Positions 32,663 through 34,501 of a stretch of DNA of 34,501 bases are shown one piece after another. Both the position numbers and the translations under genes were made by a program. Origin of the DNA: Paracoccaceae bacterium. Its GTDB lineage: Bacteria; Pseudomonadota; Alphaproteobacteria; Rhodobacterales; Rhodobacteraceae. The stretch lies in the NCBI GenBank assembly GCA_016938875.1, contig JAFGTV010000016.1:1-34501 (forward strand). The letters are read 5' to 3'. A model generated the notes under the pieces. The model had not been told where the DNA came from. It saw only the letters and a program-made list of their open reading frames with translations, and did no database searches. How positions within the stretch are numbered: position 1 is the first letter of the stretch; every line of letters starts with the position of its first letter.

Positions 32663-34501
32663 TCAGGTCTCTTTCTTGGCGGGGGCCTTTTTGGGTGCGG
32701 CCTTTTTGGCGGCGGCCTTTTTGGCAGGGGTCTTTTTCGCCGTTGCCGTCTTGGCGGGGGCCTTGCGCCCACCCTTTTTGGCCGACTTTTCTGCGATCAG
32801 TTGCAGGGCCATTTCCATCGTCACATCGGACGGTTCGGTGTCCTTGGGCAGAGTGGCGTTGACCTTTTCCCATTTGACATAGGGGCCATAGCGCCCGGCC
32901 ATCACGCTCACCGGTCCGCCCTTTTCGGGATGCTCGCCCAATTCGCGCAGCGGGGCGGCGGCGGTGGCGCCGCGTCCGCGGGTCTTTTTCTGGGCCAGCA
33001 ACTCGACCGCGCGGTTCATGCCGACGGTAAACACCTCGTCCACCTCGGGCAGGTTGGCATAGGTGCGCCCGTGGCGCACATAGGGGCCATAGCGCCCGAT
33101 CCCGGCCTCGACCGGCTCGCCGTCCTCGGGGTGGTTCCCGATCGGGCGCGGCAGCGAGAGCAGCATCAACGCCTTTTCCAGGTCCATGTCCTGCGGCGCC
33201 CAACCCTTGGGCAGGCTGGCGCGGGGCGGTTTGGGGGCCTCTTCGGTGGGTTCGCCGCGCTGCACATAGGGGCCAAAGCGGCCATTGCGCAGGGTGATCT
33301 CTTCGTCCGCGTCGATCCCCAGAACCTTGCCGTCCAGTTCCGCCGCCGGGTCATCGCCATTGGGCGCTGCGATCGGGCGGGTATAACGGCACTCGGGGTA
33401 GTTGGCGCAGCCGATAAAGGCCCCGCCCGAGCGCGCGGTTTTCAGGTTCAGCCGCCCGGTGCCGCATTTGGGACAGATGCGCGGGTCCGACCCATCCGCG
33501 CGCGGCGGATAAAGGTGGGGGGCCAGAACCTCGTCGATCTTTTCCAGCACCTCGGTGATGCGCAGATCGGCGGTTTCGGCGATGGCGGCCGAGAAGTCCT
33601 TCCAAAAGCGGGCCAGAACGTCGTGGTAATCACGCTCGCCCGCCGAGACGTCATCCAGTTGATCCTCGAGATCGGCGGTGAACTCATAGCCCACGTATTT
33701 GCTGAAATAATTGCTCAGGAAGATCGTGACCAGCCGACCCTTGTCCTCGGGGATCAGACGGTTGCCGTCCTTGGTCACATAGCCGCGGTCCTGGATCGTG
33801 GTGACGATAGAGGCATAGGTCGAGGGGCGCCCGATCCCCAGCTCTTCCATCCGTTTGACCAGCGTCGCCTCGGTATAGCGCGGCGGCGGCTGGGTGAAAT
33901 GCTGCTCGGGCGTCACGCTTTGCTTGGTGGCCGCTTCGCCCTGGGTGATCTGGGGCAGGCGCTTGTCGTCGTCATCGACAACGACATCGTCGCGCCCCTC
34001 TTCATAGACCTTCATGAAGCCGTCGAACAACACCACCTGCCCGGTCGCGCGCAGACCGACCTGGCCATCGCCGCTGGCGATGTCCACGGTGGTGCGTTCC
34101 ATCCGGGCGGCCTCCATCTGGCTGGCCAAGGTGCGCTTCCAGATCAGGTCATAAAGCTTGCGTTGATCGGTGTCGGTCAGCTTCAGCTTGGTGGCATCGC
34201 GCGTCATGTCGGTGGGGCGGATACATTCGTGTGCCTCTTGGGCGTTCTTGGCCTTGTTCTTGTACATCCGCGGGGATTTGGGGACGTAATCGGCGCCATA
34301 GCGATCCTTGATCGCGTCGCGGGCGGCCATCACCGCCTCGGGGGCCATGTCGATGCCGTCGGTCCGCATGTAGGTGATATAGCCGGCCTCATAGAGGCGC
34401 TGGGCGGCCTGCATGGTCTGGCGCGCGCCAAAGCCGAACTTGCGGCTGGCCTCTTGTTGCAGGGTCGAGGTCATGAAGGGCGGCGCGGGGTTGCGGCTGG
34501 C
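32663..34501 (-). CDS. topA: DNA topoisomerase I, C-terminal two-thirds (5' end outside window)
   Basis: The type IA topoisomerase relaxes negative supercoils by single-strand passage. The window holds 612 codons; the Toprim domain lies beyond the right edge. The catalytic Tyr is in ITYMRTDG (codon at 34370-34372), with NAQEAHECIRPTD after it. The rest of the core includes RYTEATLVKRMEELGIGRPSTYASI. A C4 zinc finger (CPKCGTGRLNL...GCANYPEC) follows, then three repeats with the pattern G-R-F/Y-G-P-Y-V. The tail is a Lys/Ala/Pro-rich stretch (KKTPAKKAAAKKAAPKKAPA), like histone H1. The frame continues upstream without a start. Confidence 0.96.
   Translation of the reverse strand, partial: ASRNPAPPFMTSTLQQEASRKFGFGARQTMQAAQRLYEAGYITYMRTDGIDMAPEAVMAARDAIKDRYGADYVPKSPRMYKNKAKNAQEAHECIRPTDMTRDATKLKLTDTDQRKLYDLIWKRTLASQMEAARMERTTVDIASGDGQVGLRATGQVVLFDGFMKVYEEGRDDVVVDDDDKRLPQITQGEAATKQSVTPEQHFTQPPPRYTEATLVKRMEELGIGRPSTYASIVTTIQDRGYVTKDGNRLIPEDKGRLVTIFLSNYFSKYVGYEFTADLEDQLDDVSAGERDYHDVLARFWKDFSAAIAETADLRITEVLEKIDEVLAPHLYPPRADGSDPRICPKCGTGRLNLKTARSGGAFIGCANYPECRYTRPIAAPNGDDPAAELDGKVLGIDADEEITLRNGRFGPYVQRGEPTEEAPKPPRASLPKGWAPQDMDLEKALMLLSLPRPIGNHPEDGEPVEAGIGRYGPYVRHGRTYANLPEVDEVFTVGMNRAVELLAQKKTRGRGATAAAPLRELGEHPEKGGPVSVMAGRYGPYVKWEKVNATLPKDTEPSDVTMEMALQLIAEKSAKKGGRKAPAKTATAKKTPAKKAAAKKAAPKKAPAKKET

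Noticed and set aside
32663-32790. Repeated Lys/Ala-coding DNA at the end of topA as a tandem repeat element
   Set aside because: It is in frame with topA and encodes the H1-like basic tail often seen in such topoisomerases; no mobile-element features.
1-34501. CRISPR arrays, tRNA genes, insertion sequences or phage attachment sites
   Set aside because: No regularly spaced repeats, cloverleaf sequences, transposase-like proteins or flanking direct repeats were seen.

Overview
The window is GC-rich, densely coding DNA from a free-living alphaproteobacterium, most likely a member of the Rhodobacterales (Roseobacter/Paracoccus-type lineage). The grounds are strong G/C bias at third codon positions, the style and order of a Flp (Tad) pilus locus, a Flp pilin of the type G-AVTVDW, and many ATGA stop/start overlaps in long single-direction operons. 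Genus cannot be told from the sequence alone. Almost all genes lie on the minus strand.

Region 1 (1-11090): the left end has a probable 5' fragment of an unknown minus-strand gene. Next to it is a leftward unit that, in transcription order, encodes an M19 metallodipeptidase, a peptide-binding protein, two permeases and two ATPases of a Dpp/Opp-type peptide ABC importer, then after a 71-bp gap an HlyD-type adaptor and an HAE1-type RND pump. The first six genes plausibly import and hydrolyse small peptides. The RND pair may be a separate unit or a downstream extension.

Region 2 (11257-24990): Flp/Tad pilus locus. Reading leftward from the right: flp pilin with its own terminator, cpaB/rcpC, rcpA secretin, an OmpA-domain lipoprotein in the rcpB/cpaD position, tadZ, tadA, tadB, tadC, two TPR lipoproteins (tadD and a tadD-like gene) and tadV prepilin peptidase. 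Beyond a plus-strand gene for a polytopic membrane protein that resembles GT-C glycosyltransferases lies an AAA ATPase. No TadE/TadF/TadG minor pilins are present.

Region 3 (25076-30976): a lytic transglycosylase followed by a HAD-UbiA fusion on the plus strand, facing a leftward trio of an LPG-synthase-type membrane protein, a DprE1-like flavoenzyme and a DprE2-like SDR. HAD-UbiA + DprE1 + DprE2 corresponds to the mycobacterial decaprenylphosphoryl-D-arabinose (DPA) route. Its position beside a pilus locus that also holds a GT-C-like protein suggests, as a testable inference, D-arabinofuranosylation of the pilus or another surface glycan. A broken small secreted-protein gene and a strong bidirectional terminator follow.

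Region 4 (30977-34501): 3-oxoacid CoA-transferase genes scoA and scoB with a 64-residue gene between them, then the 3' two-thirds of topA running off the right end.

No tRNA, rRNA, CRISPR array, insertion sequence or phage gene was seen.
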